This document shows, one piece after another, positions 15,335 through 24,115 of a stretch of DNA of 64,000 nt. Source of the stretch: Thiothrix phosphatis (GTDB lineage Bacteria; Pseudomonadota; Gammaproteobacteria; Thiotrichales; Thiotrichaceae); assembly GCF_035668035.1 (NCBI RefSeq), contig NZ_JAYMYJ010000029.1, forward strand, positions 46,061 through 110,060. The letters run 5' to 3'. The notes under the pieces are model-generated. The model saw only the letters and a program-made list of their open reading frames with translations, did not search any database and was not told the origin of the DNA. Position numbers and translations under genes: made by a program. The first letter of the stretch is position 1; every line of letters begins with the position of its first letter.

Positions 15335-16897
15335 ATGGCTTTCCTTGACTTCTTCAGGCTCAAATCAGCATCAAAACCACAGCCACCCGCACGGCAGCGG
15401 CCTGCTGCCGGGGCATTATCCGAGGATTATTCGGTAGATGGCGTGATTCGGTGGTTTGAGCGGTTTCAATATGTTGATGAAGCCCTGCTGAAAGCCGGGT
15501 TATCCATTGATGACCTTGAAAAGCTGCTGGATGATGATGAAATAGCATCATGCTGGGAAAAGCGCAGCCTTGCTGTAGAGCAGCGCCCGTGGGGGTTGTC
15601 TGACCCTGAATCAGAGGTTGCTATTTTCGTCTGGGAACAGTTGCAGCCACATTACACTGCGCTGGTAGGTGAGTTTATGCGGGCGGTGCTGTACGGCATG
15701 ACCTGCCCACAGATCACATACAGACAGGACGGCGGAAAGTGGGTTATTGCCCACTACCAGCCACACCGGACAACGGCCTACGCCACGGACAACACCGGGG
15801 CTGTATACGTCCGCATCAACGGGCAGGAACACCGCGTAGACGCTCACCCTGACTTGAGGCTGAAATTCTTCCCGGTCATCCATCGGCGGACGGCTGGCAA
15901 ACCGGCTGGAACTGCCCTGCTGTCATCCCTGTACTGGGTAGTCCTGCTCAGAACCCACACCTGGGAATTTTGGGCGCGATACCTGGAGCGGTTTGGTGCT
16001 CCTCTGCTGTTGGGTAAAGCTGCGCAAGGTATGACGGCAGACGGCACATCAACCGTTGATGCCATGGCGGCAATGCTTGCCAGTGCGGTTAATGCAGGGG
16101 TGGCAGTGGTCAGTAATGACGAAGACGTGACAGCCATCAGCAGTGCAGGAAATGGCGAATCATTCCGGGCAGCCCAACAGGCCATCAACGAACGCATCCA
16201 GCGGCGCATCTTGGGGCAAACACTCACCAGTGGAACGCAGGGCGTAGGCTCTCAGGCGCTGGGTGAGGTGCATAACGATGTGCGTAATGAGATTGTGGCG
16301 GCTGACGTTGCCATGATCAGGCCAGCACTACAGGCGGTCATCAATGCACTGGTTGAAATCAATTTCCCCGGAACGCAACCGCCTACGCTCACCATCGAAA
16401 CCGGCGCAACGCTGGCGAAAGACCGGGCTGACCGTGATAAGGTTCTGTTTGATTCCGGCGTGCGGTTTTCGCGGGATTACTACATCAAGAATTACGAATT
16501 TGAGGATGAAGACATTGAGGAAGTCGGGGCAAGCCAAACGCAGGCAGTATTATCAGGTCATCAGAAAAGGCCGATGGAGCCAGTTACGCAACATGCAGGC
16601 GCAGGGTTCGCCCTTGCCGGAACCGAAGGCGACGCCGCAGACGAATGGCAGCAAGAATTAGACCGGATTGCAGATGAGGCTATCAGGCTGGCAGGAAGCC
16701 CTGTCAATTATGAAGAGTTGCGCGGCCTGATTGCCAAGGCGAAAAGTCCAGACGATTTGGCGGAACGGCTGTCGAACTGGTACGAATCAGTGCAGCCCGA
16801 ACAGCAGTACACCGACGCGCTGGCGGCGCTGCTGTTTGCGGCTGATATTTTGGGTTATGAGCAAGCTGAAATTGGGGTGTTAGATGACAGAAATTAA
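15335..16897 (+). CDS. Mu gp29-like portal protein (DUF935)
   Basis: A 520-residue portal beginning MAFLDFFRLKS. Residues about 90-330 carry the DUF935 pattern (EKRSLAVEQRPW, HWEF-like THTWEFWARYLERFGAPLLLG, QRRILGQTLTSG). It forms the packaging and connector ring. ATG 15335 follows a compact operator-like sequence (TGTAAAC at 15310). An extension to 15194 would overlap the terminase gene and is rejected. Confidence 0.88.
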   Translation: MAFLDFFRLKSASKPQPPARQRPAAGALSEDYSVDGVIRWFERFQYVDEALLKAGLSIDDLEKLLDDDEIASCWEKRSLAVEQRPWGLSDPESEVAIFVWEQLQPHYTALVGEFMRAVLYGMTCPQITYRQDGGKWVIAHYQPHRTTAYATDNTGAVYVRINGQEHRVDAHPDLRLKFFPVIHRRTAGKPAGTALLSSLYWVVLLRTHTWEFWARYLERFGAPLLLGKAAQGMTADGTSTVDAMAAMLASAVNAGVAVVSNDEDVTAISSAGNGESFRAAQQAINERIQRRILGQTLTSGTQGVGSQALGEVHNDVRNEIVAADVAMIRPALQAVINALVEINFPGTQPPTLTIETGATLAKDRADRDKVLFDSGVRFSRDYYIKNYEFEDEDIEEVGASQTQAVLSGHQKRPMEPVTQHAGAGFALAGTEGDAADEWQQELDRIADEAIRLAGSPVNYEELRGLIAKAKSPDDLAERLSNWYESVQPEQQYTDALAALLFAADILGYEQAEIGVLDDRN

Positions 16898-17180
16898 TGA
16901 ACCCTGTATTGGGATGAATACTGCGAAGGCGAAAGCGCCAGCCATCCTGCACTTGTCTGGCGTAAGGTACGTCAGAGCCAACTCACTGCAAGATGGAAGT
17001 AAGCCAGAACTGCAAAAGCTGTACGGCGCTCTTGAGGAGTTGCGCTATTCAGGTAGTCATGATTTCACAGTTGATGCCGTAAACGACTTGCTGGATGAAA
17101 TGCTGGCAACAACGGCAAGCCTTATTATCGATACCAGGAAAAGTGACTTCCAGGAAGCGAGGAATGCCGGGTGGAAGTAA
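16884..17180 (+). CDS. Hypothetical protein in head cluster
   Basis: A 98-residue protein starting 14 bases inside the end of the portal gene. No family recognised. The middle segment (LQKLYGALEELRYSG) looks helical. Its position suggests head assembly or a small accessory role. Confidence 0.5.
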   Translation: MTEINEPCIGMNTAKAKAPAILHLSGVRYVRANSLQDGSKPELQKLYGALEELRYSGSHDFTVDAVNDLLDEMLATTASLIIDTRKSDFQEARNAGWK

Positions 17181-17256
17181 TAAAGCTGCTTTCCATTGCC
17201 GCTTGGCGGATGGTTGCCGGTATTGCGCGTTTTATCAACGGGTTTAGGATATTCTC

Positions 17257-17424
17257 ATGATTACGCCATCAAACAACGCGCAAAACAATCCAGTCACAGC
17301 AATAGCGGCGATTACCGCCTTTCTGCTGGTATTCCTGCACCGGTTCGTGCTCTCATTCGGTACGGTCTTCGGAGCGCTTGCTGCATTCAGGATTGCCGGA
17401 TTCTTGCCTGGGTTGTTTTCATGA
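17257..17424 (+). CDS. Small membrane protein
   Basis: A 55-residue protein (MITPSNNAQNN) with one or two hydrophobic helices, AITAFLLVFLHRFVL and FGALAAFRIAGFLPG. A TTTAGGAT ribosome site precedes it and its stop overlaps the next ATG (ATGA), so it is likely real despite its size. Function unknown. Confidence 0.5.
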   Translation: MITPSNNAQNNPVTAIAAITAFLLVFLHRFVLSFGTVFGALAAFRIAGFLPGLFS

Positions 17425-18128
17425 GCCTACCCGACTTCAGTGCGCTTTTCGATAGCCTGCCAAAACGCAAAGTAAAGCTTCCACAGGACTATTACGACAT
17501 TCGCGCAACGGCGGCGCGTGATCTTGCGTTTACAGTGTCGGGAATAAACCGGCTGGATGCGTTACAGGCGATACTCGACAGCCTGGACGCAAACACGCGG
17601 TCTGGTGGAACGTTTCGTGATTGGCAGCGAAAAGTTGAATCAGGCGACTTAATGCCTGGATTGCCGCAGCACCGGATAGAGCTTGTTTTCAGGATGCATA
17701 GCCAGACAGCTTACGCCCATGGCAAATGCAGAAACTTTGAGGAAAACAAGGCGTCAAGGCCGTATCTGATGTACTCGGCGGTTGGTGACAGCAGGACAAG
17801 ACCGGCGCACTTAAAGATGGATGGCGTCATAAGGCCAGTAGGTGATGAGTGGTGGGCGAAGCATACGCCACCAAACGGATTTGGTTGCAGATGTTCAGTT
17901 ATTAGCCTAACAGAAAAGCAGGCAAAGGCGCGCGGAGGAATAACGGAAAACCCGCCAGGCGGGCATGACCCTGGCTGGGGGTACTCGCCGTGCAGTGACC
18001 GCACGGCTGGTGAAGAAAGCTCACTTGATAGAAAGATCGAACAGTACCATCCGCTTTTCCGTGGATTGTTGAAAGGATTGATGACTGGGCTTGCGGCTAT
18101 TCGGTCGTTGTTTGGTCGGAATCGGTAG
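17421..18128 (+). CDS. Mu F-like head morphogenesis protein
   Basis: A 235-residue minor head protein. The Phage_Mu_F pattern is present: RIELVFRMHSQTAYAHG, then DSRTRPAHLKMDGVI and PPNGFGCRC at the C-terminal part. It works with the portal in capsid assembly. ATG 17421 overlaps the preceding small gene; a longer start from 17196 would cover that gene. Confidence 0.85.
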   Translation: MSLPDFSALFDSLPKRKVKLPQDYYDIRATAARDLAFTVSGINRLDALQAILDSLDANTRSGGTFRDWQRKVESGDLMPGLPQHRIELVFRMHSQTAYAHGKCRNFEENKASRPYLMYSAVGDSRTRPAHLKMDGVIRPVGDEWWAKHTPPNGFGCRCSVISLTEKQAKARGGITENPPGGHDPGWGYSPCSDRTAGEESSLDRKIEQYHPLFRGLLKGLMTGLAAIRSLFGRNR

Positions 18129-18276
18129 TAGCCATTATCATGGTGGCACCGCCATGGAAGTAATCAGCAAGCTGTAATACTCGCTCTATGGCCTGCTCTT
18201 TTGTTTCTCCGTCATGGATTCTGTCATTCCATGTTTTTCGCCCGAACCGGGTTGATATGATCACTTTAAGTTTCAT
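18097..18276 (-). CDS. Small hypothetical protein, leftward
   Basis: A 59-residue protein (MKLKVIISTRFGRKTW), convergent with the F-like gene and overlapping its last 32 bases. The codons read like a coding sequence with an acidic end (TTDSDQTTTE). The ribosome site is weak. It belongs to a leftward cluster of small genes between the head genes. Confidence 0.4.
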   Translation of the reverse strand: MKLKVIISTRFGRKTWNDRIHDGETKEQAIERVLQLADYFHGGATMIMATTDSDQTTTE

Positions 18277-18290
18277 CTTTCATTGCCATG

Positions 18291-18319
18291 AAAAAGGCCG
18301 GAGTCACCCGGCCTTTTTT
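18291..18319. terminator. Bidirectional intrinsic terminator
   Basis: AAAAAGGCCGG and CCGGCCTTTTTT form an 8-9 bp stem with A and T runs on the two sides, so it can end both the rightward portal transcript and the leftward small-gene transcript. Confidence 0.65.
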
Positions 18320-18321
18320 GT

Positions 18322-18492
18322 TCAGTTGTGTGTTGGCTTGTAATTCACGCAGCTTTTATCCTTTAAGCGAACATGGAATAAACAAGTTCGTTTTGTTTCT
18401 TCGATGGTAACGGGAATTTTACCTCCTATTATCATTCTACTGCCTTTTGTTGTTGTGCAGTTTTTGCATACTGCGCAATTTTGGGTGTTCAT
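18322..18492 (-). CDS. Small cysteine-rich protein
   Basis: A 56-residue protein starting MNTQNCAVCKNC, with CxxCxxC at residues 6-12 and two further cysteines (TRTC-like KRTCLF and DKSCVN), suggesting a small zinc-binding fold. It is preceded by AAGGTT and lies 11 bases after the next leftward gene, probably in the operon from promoter e. Confidence 0.45.
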   Translation of the reverse strand: MNTQNCAVCKNCTTTKGSRMIIGGKIPVTIEETKRTCLFHVRLKDKSCVNYKPTHN

Positions 18493-18503
18493 GTTTTTAA
18501 CCT

Positions 18504-18773
18504 TTATTTAGGAACGCATGCGTATCTGCCTGCTGCTGTCTTTACACATTCAAGACTGATGCGGTCGCCAGTAATATCAGTCACTTCACAGTGGCCTGTA
18601 GATTCATTACATTCTGCATGTTTGATTTTGTCGTTTCCATAGAATTCAGAAACAACCCGCTTTGCTTCTGCTTGCATTCCTCCATCTTTTTCCCATGCAC
18701 ACGTATTCAGTGAAATTGCAGCCATTACAAGACCCATGACACCGGCTGAAAAATATTTAGTGAAAGTTTCCAT
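18504..18773 (-). CDS. Exported small protein
   Basis: An 89-residue protein with a signal-peptide-like N-terminus (KYFSAGVMGLVMAAISLNTCA) and cysteines that could form disulfides (AECNESTGHC, LECVKTAAGRYAC). The AAAGAGGTATCAA ribosome site is shared with other genes of the regulon. Likely periplasmic; function unknown. Confidence 0.6.
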   Translation of the reverse strand: METFTKYFSAGVMGLVMAAISLNTCAWEKDGGMQAEAKRVVSEFYGNDKIKHAECNESTGHCEVTDITGDRISLECVKTAAGRYACVPK

Positions 18774-18827
18774 TGTTGATACCTCTTTTTATATGTAGAC
18801 GCCATCCTTGGCGTCAACTTTATTGAT

Positions 18828-19151
18828 TTAGCAAGAACCTTTTACAGTGACTGTTGCGGCCTGATTTGGCATCGTGTCGCACGGATTTTCGTACATGGAT
18901 GATTTATCGATGACGTATGTTACTCTTGCTGAAACGTAACCATTTTGTGCTTGGTGGATGTTTCCAACTTTGCAGACGTTAATTTCTGAAACAGGATGGT
19001 GCGTAATGGTGGAAAGTGCGCTTTCGATGCTAAGGTTTGAAATAGATTCAGTAGAGCAAGCTGCAAATGCTTTATCAGCGGAAGCCATAACTGCAAAACA
19101 GAACATTGAAGAAGCAAAAGTAGCAACGAATTTTTGATTTGAAGTGAACAT
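18828..19151 (-). CDS. Exported small protein
   Basis: A 107-residue protein; start ATG 19151 after AAGAGGTATCAA. The signal peptide (residues 1-30) ends ADKAFA-AC. The mature part has four cysteines (ACSTES, INVCKV, NPCDTM, KGSC), consistent with a disulfide-stabilised periplasmic domain. First gene after operator e. Probably a lysogenic-conversion product. Confidence 0.6.
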   Translation of the reverse strand: MFTSNQKFVATFASSMFCFAVMASADKAFAACSTESISNLSIESALSTITHHPVSEINVCKVGNIHQAQNGYVSARVTYVIDKSSMYENPCDTMPNQAATVTVKGSC

Positions 19152-19223
19152 GGTTTGATACCTCTTTTTTGTGATTGGTTTGTTTTTTCTGGCATCCTTG
19201 CCGTGTTCCGTCCTGATGTGCAT

Positions 19224-19265
19224 AGTATGCTAAATAGCTTTTTTTATGTAAATCTTTTTTTTACA
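19224..19265 (-). promoter_or_regulatory. Operator-promoter e (leftward)
   Basis: TGTAAA-N7-TTTACA at 19247-19265. Read leftward, TTTACA is -35 and CATACT (19224-19229) is -10, 17 bp apart. It drives the cluster of small leftward genes. Confidence 0.7.
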
Positions 19266-19285
19266 TTATCTGACAAGAGGTGTTT

Positions 19286-19567
19286 ATGAGTAAACGAGAC
19301 AGTAAAGCAGCGCGGCAATTGTTTAATGTGGGGCAAGAGGTATTTACTTGGTTTAACTCTGGAAAGGTGCGCGTAGTAATAACAAGGCATCGAGTGATTG
19401 GGGTGGCAGCGAGCCATAGGCGCACGGCACGGTTTGAATTGCCCGCCTATCACGGAGAATCATGCTATGGCTATCGGGTTGAGCCTTCTTTTGGTTGTGG
19501 CGGATATATAGACCAAGCATGGTTCAGGGATTCCCAGGTTGGTGCGGCGAAGGCAGGAGGTGCCTGA
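19286..19567 (+). CDS. Hypothetical protein
   Basis: A 93-residue basic protein starting MSKRDSKAAR after AAGAGGTG. The segment VGQEVFTWFNSGKVRVVITRHRVIGVA suggests a small beta-barrel. No family recognised. It restarts rightward transcription before the capsid genes. Confidence 0.5.
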   Translation: MSKRDSKAARQLFNVGQEVFTWFNSGKVRVVITRHRVIGVAASHRRTARFELPAYHGESCYGYRVEPSFGCGGYIDQAWFRDSQVGAAKAGGA

Positions 19568-19572
19568 TACTA

Positions 19573-19585
19573 TGTAAACTTTACA
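19573..19585. promoter_or_regulatory. Compact 13-bp perfect inverted repeat TGTAAA-C-TTTACA
   Basis: A perfect palindrome with a single central base, in the intergenic region before the prohead protease. Same half-sites as the 19-bp operators with shorter spacing. Confidence 0.5.
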
Positions 19586-19645
19586 TCAGATATTAATTGA
19601 CATATCATTTACACAATTAATCAGTCCAGTAATGTCAGGGCGGGC

Positions 19646-20539
19646 GTGAAAAACTTCTCTCTCCAAGCATCTTTCAATCTCAAAGACAACTCCTCTGGTG
19701 GTGACGCTGGCTCGGGTAAAACTGAGTCAGCGATTTTTGAGGGCATTGCATACACGGGAGACGTAGTGACGCTGTATGGAGACAGCTATGTGTTTGACCT
19801 GTCAAGCACAACGGCAAATGCACCTATTGCCGCACTGGTTAATCATGACTCAAACCAGCGTGCTGGTGTAATCACGGCATCCGTGATTACCGATACATTG
19901 GCGATAAAGGGCAGTTTCCTTCCTAATGATCATGGGATGGCCGTTCAATCGGAAAGCAAGGCCGGTTTCCCGTGGCAGATGTCGGTCGGAATCTCAGCCC
20001 GCAGCGTTGAAAGGCTTGAGTCTGGCACAACCAGCGTTAACGGGCGCGTGATCAACGCACCGGCTTACATCTGCCGTAATTGCCGGATTAACGAAATATC
20101 GTTTGTCCCAGTAGGGGCGGATACCAACACAACGGCCAAGGCGCTTTCGGCGCAGCAGGTCAAACCAACAATGGAAGCAAACGCCATGAGCGAAGACGCA
20201 GCCAAATATCAGACGCAACTATCACAAGTGCAGGCAGAGCTTCAGGTGGCACAGGTCGCGCTCGCAGCGGAAAAGACAAAAGCCCGCGCAGCACAAATCA
20301 AGCAACTGGCAGACAATAGCAAGCTGGAACTGACGGCAGATCAAACAGCCGCATTATCAGGCCTTGATGATGCCCAGTTTGAGCAGATCAGTAGCCTGAT
20401 TTCCAGTGTTGCGGCAGGCCATAAAGCGACATCAGCAAGCAGCCTGTTATCTCATGACATCAAGCCTGACGATGGAGGCAGCAGTAAACAAGAACTCAGC
20501 GCAGATAACATGCTGCTGAAATTGGCAAAGGGGGCGTAA
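19646..20539 (+). CDS. Prohead protease-scaffold protein
   Basis: A 297-residue protein with GTG start 19646. The N-terminal half resembles HK97-type prohead proteases: NHDSNQRAGVI (His candidate) and FPWQMSVGISA (Ser candidate). The C-terminal half (about 185-260) is a Gln/Ala-rich coiled coil like an internal scaffold. It would cut capsid proteins during maturation. Catalytic residues are inferred from context. Confidence 0.7.
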   Translation: MKNFSLQASFNLKDNSSGGDAGSGKTESAIFEGIAYTGDVVTLYGDSYVFDLSSTTANAPIAALVNHDSNQRAGVITASVITDTLAIKGSFLPNDHGMAVQSESKAGFPWQMSVGISARSVERLESGTTSVNGRVINAPAYICRNCRINEISFVPVGADTNTTAKALSAQQVKPTMEANAMSEDAAKYQTQLSQVQAELQVAQVALAAEKTKARAAQIKQLADNSKLELTADQTAALSGLDDAQFEQISSLISSVAAGHKATSASSLLSHDIKPDDGGSSKQELSADNMLLKLAKGA

Positions 20540-20542
20540 ACA

Positions 20543-20881
20543 ATGCCAGTTATCGACACGCTTGGAAAGCGTCAATCTGACGTAATCCGCTACGAAGAAC
20601 CTACCGCTCTTTACTCCCGCGACACAGCAACGGCAGGATCGGCTATTGCACTTGGTCAAATGCTGACGATTGCAAACGGCACGGCAACCGTCACACCGGC
20701 AGCAGGCACGCCAAACGCAGTAGCGATTTATGACGCAGCGAACGGCGAAAAGGTCACTGTCCTTGCCCGTCATGCCATCGTGAATGAATCCGGCCTTGTC
20801 TACCCTGTAGGCGCAACAGCAGAACAAAAGAATGCCATGAATGCAGCAATTGCAGAAGTCGGCATTCTGGTGAGGGTGTAA
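20543..20881 (+). CDS. Head decoration protein (lambda D-like)
   Basis: A 112-residue protein between protease and capsid. The pattern of ALYSRDTATAGSAIALGQ and a small beta-rich core fits the lambda gpD family, trimers that stabilise expanded capsids. Confidence 0.8.
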   Translation: MPVIDTLGKRQSDVIRYEEPTALYSRDTATAGSAIALGQMLTIANGTATVTPAAGTPNAVAIYDAANGEKVTVLARHAIVNESGLVYPVGATAEQKNAMNAAIAEVGILVRV

Positions 20882-20884
20882 GCC

Positions 20885-21889
20885 ATGTTTGAAAAGAATC
20901 CATTCAGCGCATTCAGTACGCGCGCCATCAGTCAGGCTATTGACTTGATGCCGATTCGGTACGGGTACATCACGCAATCTGGCCTGTTCCGTACCAAGGG
21001 GCTGACAAGCCGCGTTGCCGTGATCGAAGAGCGCGAAGGCGCTTTCAGAATTTCAACCAGTCAGCCAGTAGGCGCACCGGGTCAGGGCGTAGAGCGGTCA
21101 AGCCGCCGTGTTCGCACGTTCGCGGTTCCACACTTTCCGCATGATGATCACGTTTCGCCAGAAGATGTGAACGGGTTACGGGCATTCGGCGGAAACGCTC
21201 AAGAGGCCGTTGCCACCTACCTGAACGACCGCTTAGGTCAGCACAAAGTTAAGCACGAAATCACCCTGGAATACCTGATGATGGGGTCGCTGAAAGGCCA
21301 AGTGATTGATGGTGCTGGCGTTGTTGTTGCTGACTTGTGGCAGGAATACGGCGTAGCTCCACAAACAAAACCAATGGCGCTTGGCACTACAACAACAAAA
21401 GTGCGCACAAAGTGCGTTGAAGTCGCCCGAATGATTGAAGACGCATTACTGGGTGACACATCCAACGGCGTTGAAGTGCTGTGCAGTCCTGAATTCTTTG
21501 ATGAACTAATTGAGCATCAATCCGTTCACGCGGCTTACACGGCCACCGCAGAAGCGCCAGCAATGCTCGGAGCCGACCTTCGCAAGGTTGGGTTCCGTTT
21601 CGGCGGAATCGTTTTCAAGGAATACCGTGCAGTCGCCCCTAATGCGGCAGGGCAGGCCACAAAGTTCATTGAAGCTGGCAAAGCCTACGCTTACCCGCTC
21701 GGCACGATGGATACTTTCAACCTGTACGCGGCACCCGCAGATTTCAATGAGTCTGTCGGCAAAATGGGGCAGCTCTACTACGCGAAAGTAGAAGAATCGC
21801 GCTTCAATCGCGGCTATGACATCCACTCACAATTCAACCCGCTGCCGGTAGTGCTCAGGCCAAAGGCGCTGGTTGAACTGTCCAGGTAA
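20885..21889 (+). CDS. Major capsid protein (lambda E-like)
   Basis: A 334-residue protein of the phage major capsid E family: TRAISQAIDLMPIRYG near the start, a central FPHDDHVSPEDVNG, and ALVELSR at the end. Its neighbour is the decoration protein, as in lambda. Confidence 0.88.
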   Translation: MFEKNPFSAFSTRAISQAIDLMPIRYGYITQSGLFRTKGLTSRVAVIEEREGAFRISTSQPVGAPGQGVERSSRRVRTFAVPHFPHDDHVSPEDVNGLRAFGGNAQEAVATYLNDRLGQHKVKHEITLEYLMMGSLKGQVIDGAGVVVADLWQEYGVAPQTKPMALGTTTTKVRTKCVEVARMIEDALLGDTSNGVEVLCSPEFFDELIEHQSVHAAYTATAEAPAMLGADLRKVGFRFGGIVFKEYRAVAPNAAGQATKFIEAGKAYAYPLGTMDTFNLYAAPADFNESVGKMGQLYYAKVEESRFNRGYDIHSQFNPLPVVLRPKALVELSR

Positions 21890-21907
21890 CAACGCAGGGT
21901 TATAAAA

Positions 21908-23047
21908 ATGCCTCAATATCTCGTATCACGTCACTACGTCAGCGATGGAAAAAATATCGTTGACGCCATCCAACTACTGTTTTCAGGAACCCAGGGAGAA
22001 ATGGAGATTTTTAACCCTCCTGAATACCTGACAACAGTTGATGGAAACGACAAGCTTTCAGCGCAGGAAGTGCCAGGAAGTATTACAGAGTTTACAAGCG
22101 TCACTGTTTACGGACGGGAAACCGGCTATGTCAAGGTTCCTGTTTCGGTTTACTTGGTTGACGCAGCTAGTGCTCAGGAAGCCGCAGAAGCTGCTTCATT
22201 CAGCGCAACATCTGATCAATCGCATTTGTCGCAAAACGCAATTATGTGGGGCGACATCACAGTTTTTACTCAAAATACAGGTAATGAAGACATGCCAACT
22301 CAAACAGTAATCGACACCGCAGCAGTCAGCAATGCGCTGTCTAATGGCCTTACACTTGATTCCATGGCGGCAGTTGTAACCGCACTGGCAACCGCAGCAA
22401 ATAATGCTGACGTTGCAAACAAAACTGAATTGCAAAACATGATCACTGCTTTGCAGCCACAGATTGATGCTGCGATGGCGGCGGCTGATAAGCTCGAAAA
22501 TTATGAACTTGGTCAAGTCGAAGCAATTTTGCAAGAACTTGTATCCAGTGACGGATTCCAGACCCTGTTGCAAACCGCCACAGTTACTGTAGACGGCGAA
22601 GCAATGACACTGGAATCTGTGCTTGCTTCCCTGCTGGAAGCTCCAAAAGTTGCAAGCTGGGATTTCCAGCGCGATACGCACGGCAACATTTCCGGCGTCC
22701 TGGCAAATCTGACTGACGGCAGCATTGCCAATATGTCTGTTGATAAAGTAACAGTTGACAGTGGCCTTCCTACTGAATTCGACCGCTACACATTCAGCCA
22801 ATCAGATTGGGCTGGAAAAGGCTTCGCAGCCCAATTTGAAATCGACCTGATTTCCCGCGACATCGACTTTGGTGGTCTGTTCGGCCTTGGTGCCATGGGA
22901 TTTGGCGTTGACATCAAAAAACAGGGAAACTTGCTGTTTGACATCACCGGAGCGGCGGCAGGCGATGCGCCAGAAGTGACCGTTCCCGACGCTAACAATG
23001 ACGGCGTAATCGGTAACACCAGTGGTGGTGGCAGTTACGCCGTTTAA
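21908..23047 (+). CDS. Virion-associated protein of unknown function
   Basis: A 379-residue protein after the capsid gene. N-terminal beta-rich domain (1-95), an alanine-rich helical stretch (about 135-215), and a Gly-rich C-terminal domain with DANNDGVIGNTSGGG resembling a calcium-loop-like turn. Size and place suggest a head accessory, decoration or fibre protein. I do not recognise it. Confidence 0.5.
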   Translation: MPQYLVSRHYVSDGKNIVDAIQLLFSGTQGEMEIFNPPEYLTTVDGNDKLSAQEVPGSITEFTSVTVYGRETGYVKVPVSVYLVDAASAQEAAEAASFSATSDQSHLSQNAIMWGDITVFTQNTGNEDMPTQTVIDTAAVSNALSNGLTLDSMAAVVTALATAANNADVANKTELQNMITALQPQIDAAMAAADKLENYELGQVEAILQELVSSDGFQTLLQTATVTVDGEAMTLESVLASLLEAPKVASWDFQRDTHGNISGVLANLTDGSIANMSVDKVTVDSGLPTEFDRYTFSQSDWAGKGFAAQFEIDLISRDIDFGGLFGLGAMGFGVDIKKQGNLLFDITGAAAGDAPEVTVPDANNDGVIGNTSGGGSYAV

Positions 23048-23097
23048 TCAAGAAAGTATCAACCATTCCCCGGAGCAATCCGGGGAAATCCAGCGAC

Positions 23098-23379
23098 ATG
23101 AAAATACAGACACAACAACTCGGACGTATTGCTTTTGATGCCGATTTTATAAGCCAGAAACCAGAGCAGGTTGCAGATTTTTTTTCAGCCATCCGGTTTT
23201 TGCCTTATAGGATTGAGCCGATTATTCAAAACGGAACGGTTGACTATATGGGGTATTCATCCGCATTCGCCGAAGTGTCGACCGGTAGCCTGATACCTAG
23301 ATACACAGCAAACATTGAGCACTGCACCGTTGAGAAAGAAGGGCTGAATTTCACAAAGGTTGTATCCGCGCATGGCTGA
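23098..23379 (+). CDS. Hypothetical head-tail region protein
   Basis: A 93-residue protein overlapping the start of the gp36-like gene. No motif recognised. Confidence 0.5.
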   Translation: MKIQTQQLGRIAFDADFISQKPEQVADFFSAIRFLPYRIEPIIQNGTVDYMGYSSAFAEVSTGSLIPRYTANIEHCTVEKEGLNFTKVVSAHG

Positions 23380-24115
23380 ACAAGTTATTGACACATCGGC
23401 AGTTGCGGCAGCGCTAGAAGGTGATGCGGACACACTGCAACTGCGCGATGCAATTCTGACGCTTGCAGGGGCAATGCAGGGAAGTTACAACCAACTCGCC
23501 GTGCAGCTTGCCGACATGCAGGCATTGATTCCAGGTGAGGATGGCATTGCAGGGGTTATCCGGGAAATAGAAACGGCGCTCGGATTGCGCGATGAATCAG
23601 CAAGCTCCATTAGCTACTGTACGCCTGTTGGTATGGGTAGATATGGATACGCAGAACTTGCTCAACGCTCTGTGAATGTCGATGAAGCGATGGCAAACCC
23701 GGACAGCTTGCGCAGGTACACGACAGGCGCAGATGTGTCAGATATGCCTGATTCCGAACAACAGCAAGTTATCCGTGCGTATTGGAGCATTGCGCAGGCG
23801 CTTGGTGAGGCAACGCGGGAAATAGATCAGTACCTTTCTGCCATCACAATGACGCCATTGTCATCGCCGCCGCCGCACATAAGGGATATGTGTTGCAGGA
23901 TTGCCCGATACCGGTTGGCGCGTTACGAACACGGCAGCACAGATGAGAGCCGGGTATACCGGGATTACAAGCAGGACATCGAATATCTGTCTAATGTTGC
24001 AACAGGAAAACTCCCATTGCCTGGGATAGATACCTCAGCGGCCAAACCAGCCGCTTTCCGTGGATACGCAGTAATTGCGCCCACGGCTATTTATAACGGG
24101 GTGGCGCGTGGCTGA
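23372..24115 (+). CDS. Mu gp36-like connector protein (DUF1320)
   Basis: A 247-residue protein. Its C-terminal 140 residues fit DUF1320/gp36 (PPPHIRDMCCRIARYRLARYE), a head-tail connector. An additional helical N-terminal domain of about 85 residues is present. ATG 23372 overlaps the previous stop. Confidence 0.75.
   Translation: MAEQVIDTSAVAAALEGDADTLQLRDAILTLAGAMQGSYNQLAVQLADMQALIPGEDGIAGVIREIETALGLRDESASSISYCTPVGMGRYGYAELAQRSVNVDEAMANPDSLRRYTTGADVSDMPDSEQQQVIRAYWSIAQALGEATREIDQYLSAITMTPLSSPPPHIRDMCCRIARYRLARYEHGSTDESRVYRDYKQDIEYLSNVATGKLPLPGIDTSAAKPAAFRGYAVIAPTAIYNGVARG

Noticed and set aside
18129..18290. Fully non-coding gap after the F-like gene
   Set aside because: A 59-codon leftward frame fits part of it and is reported as a low-confidence gene.
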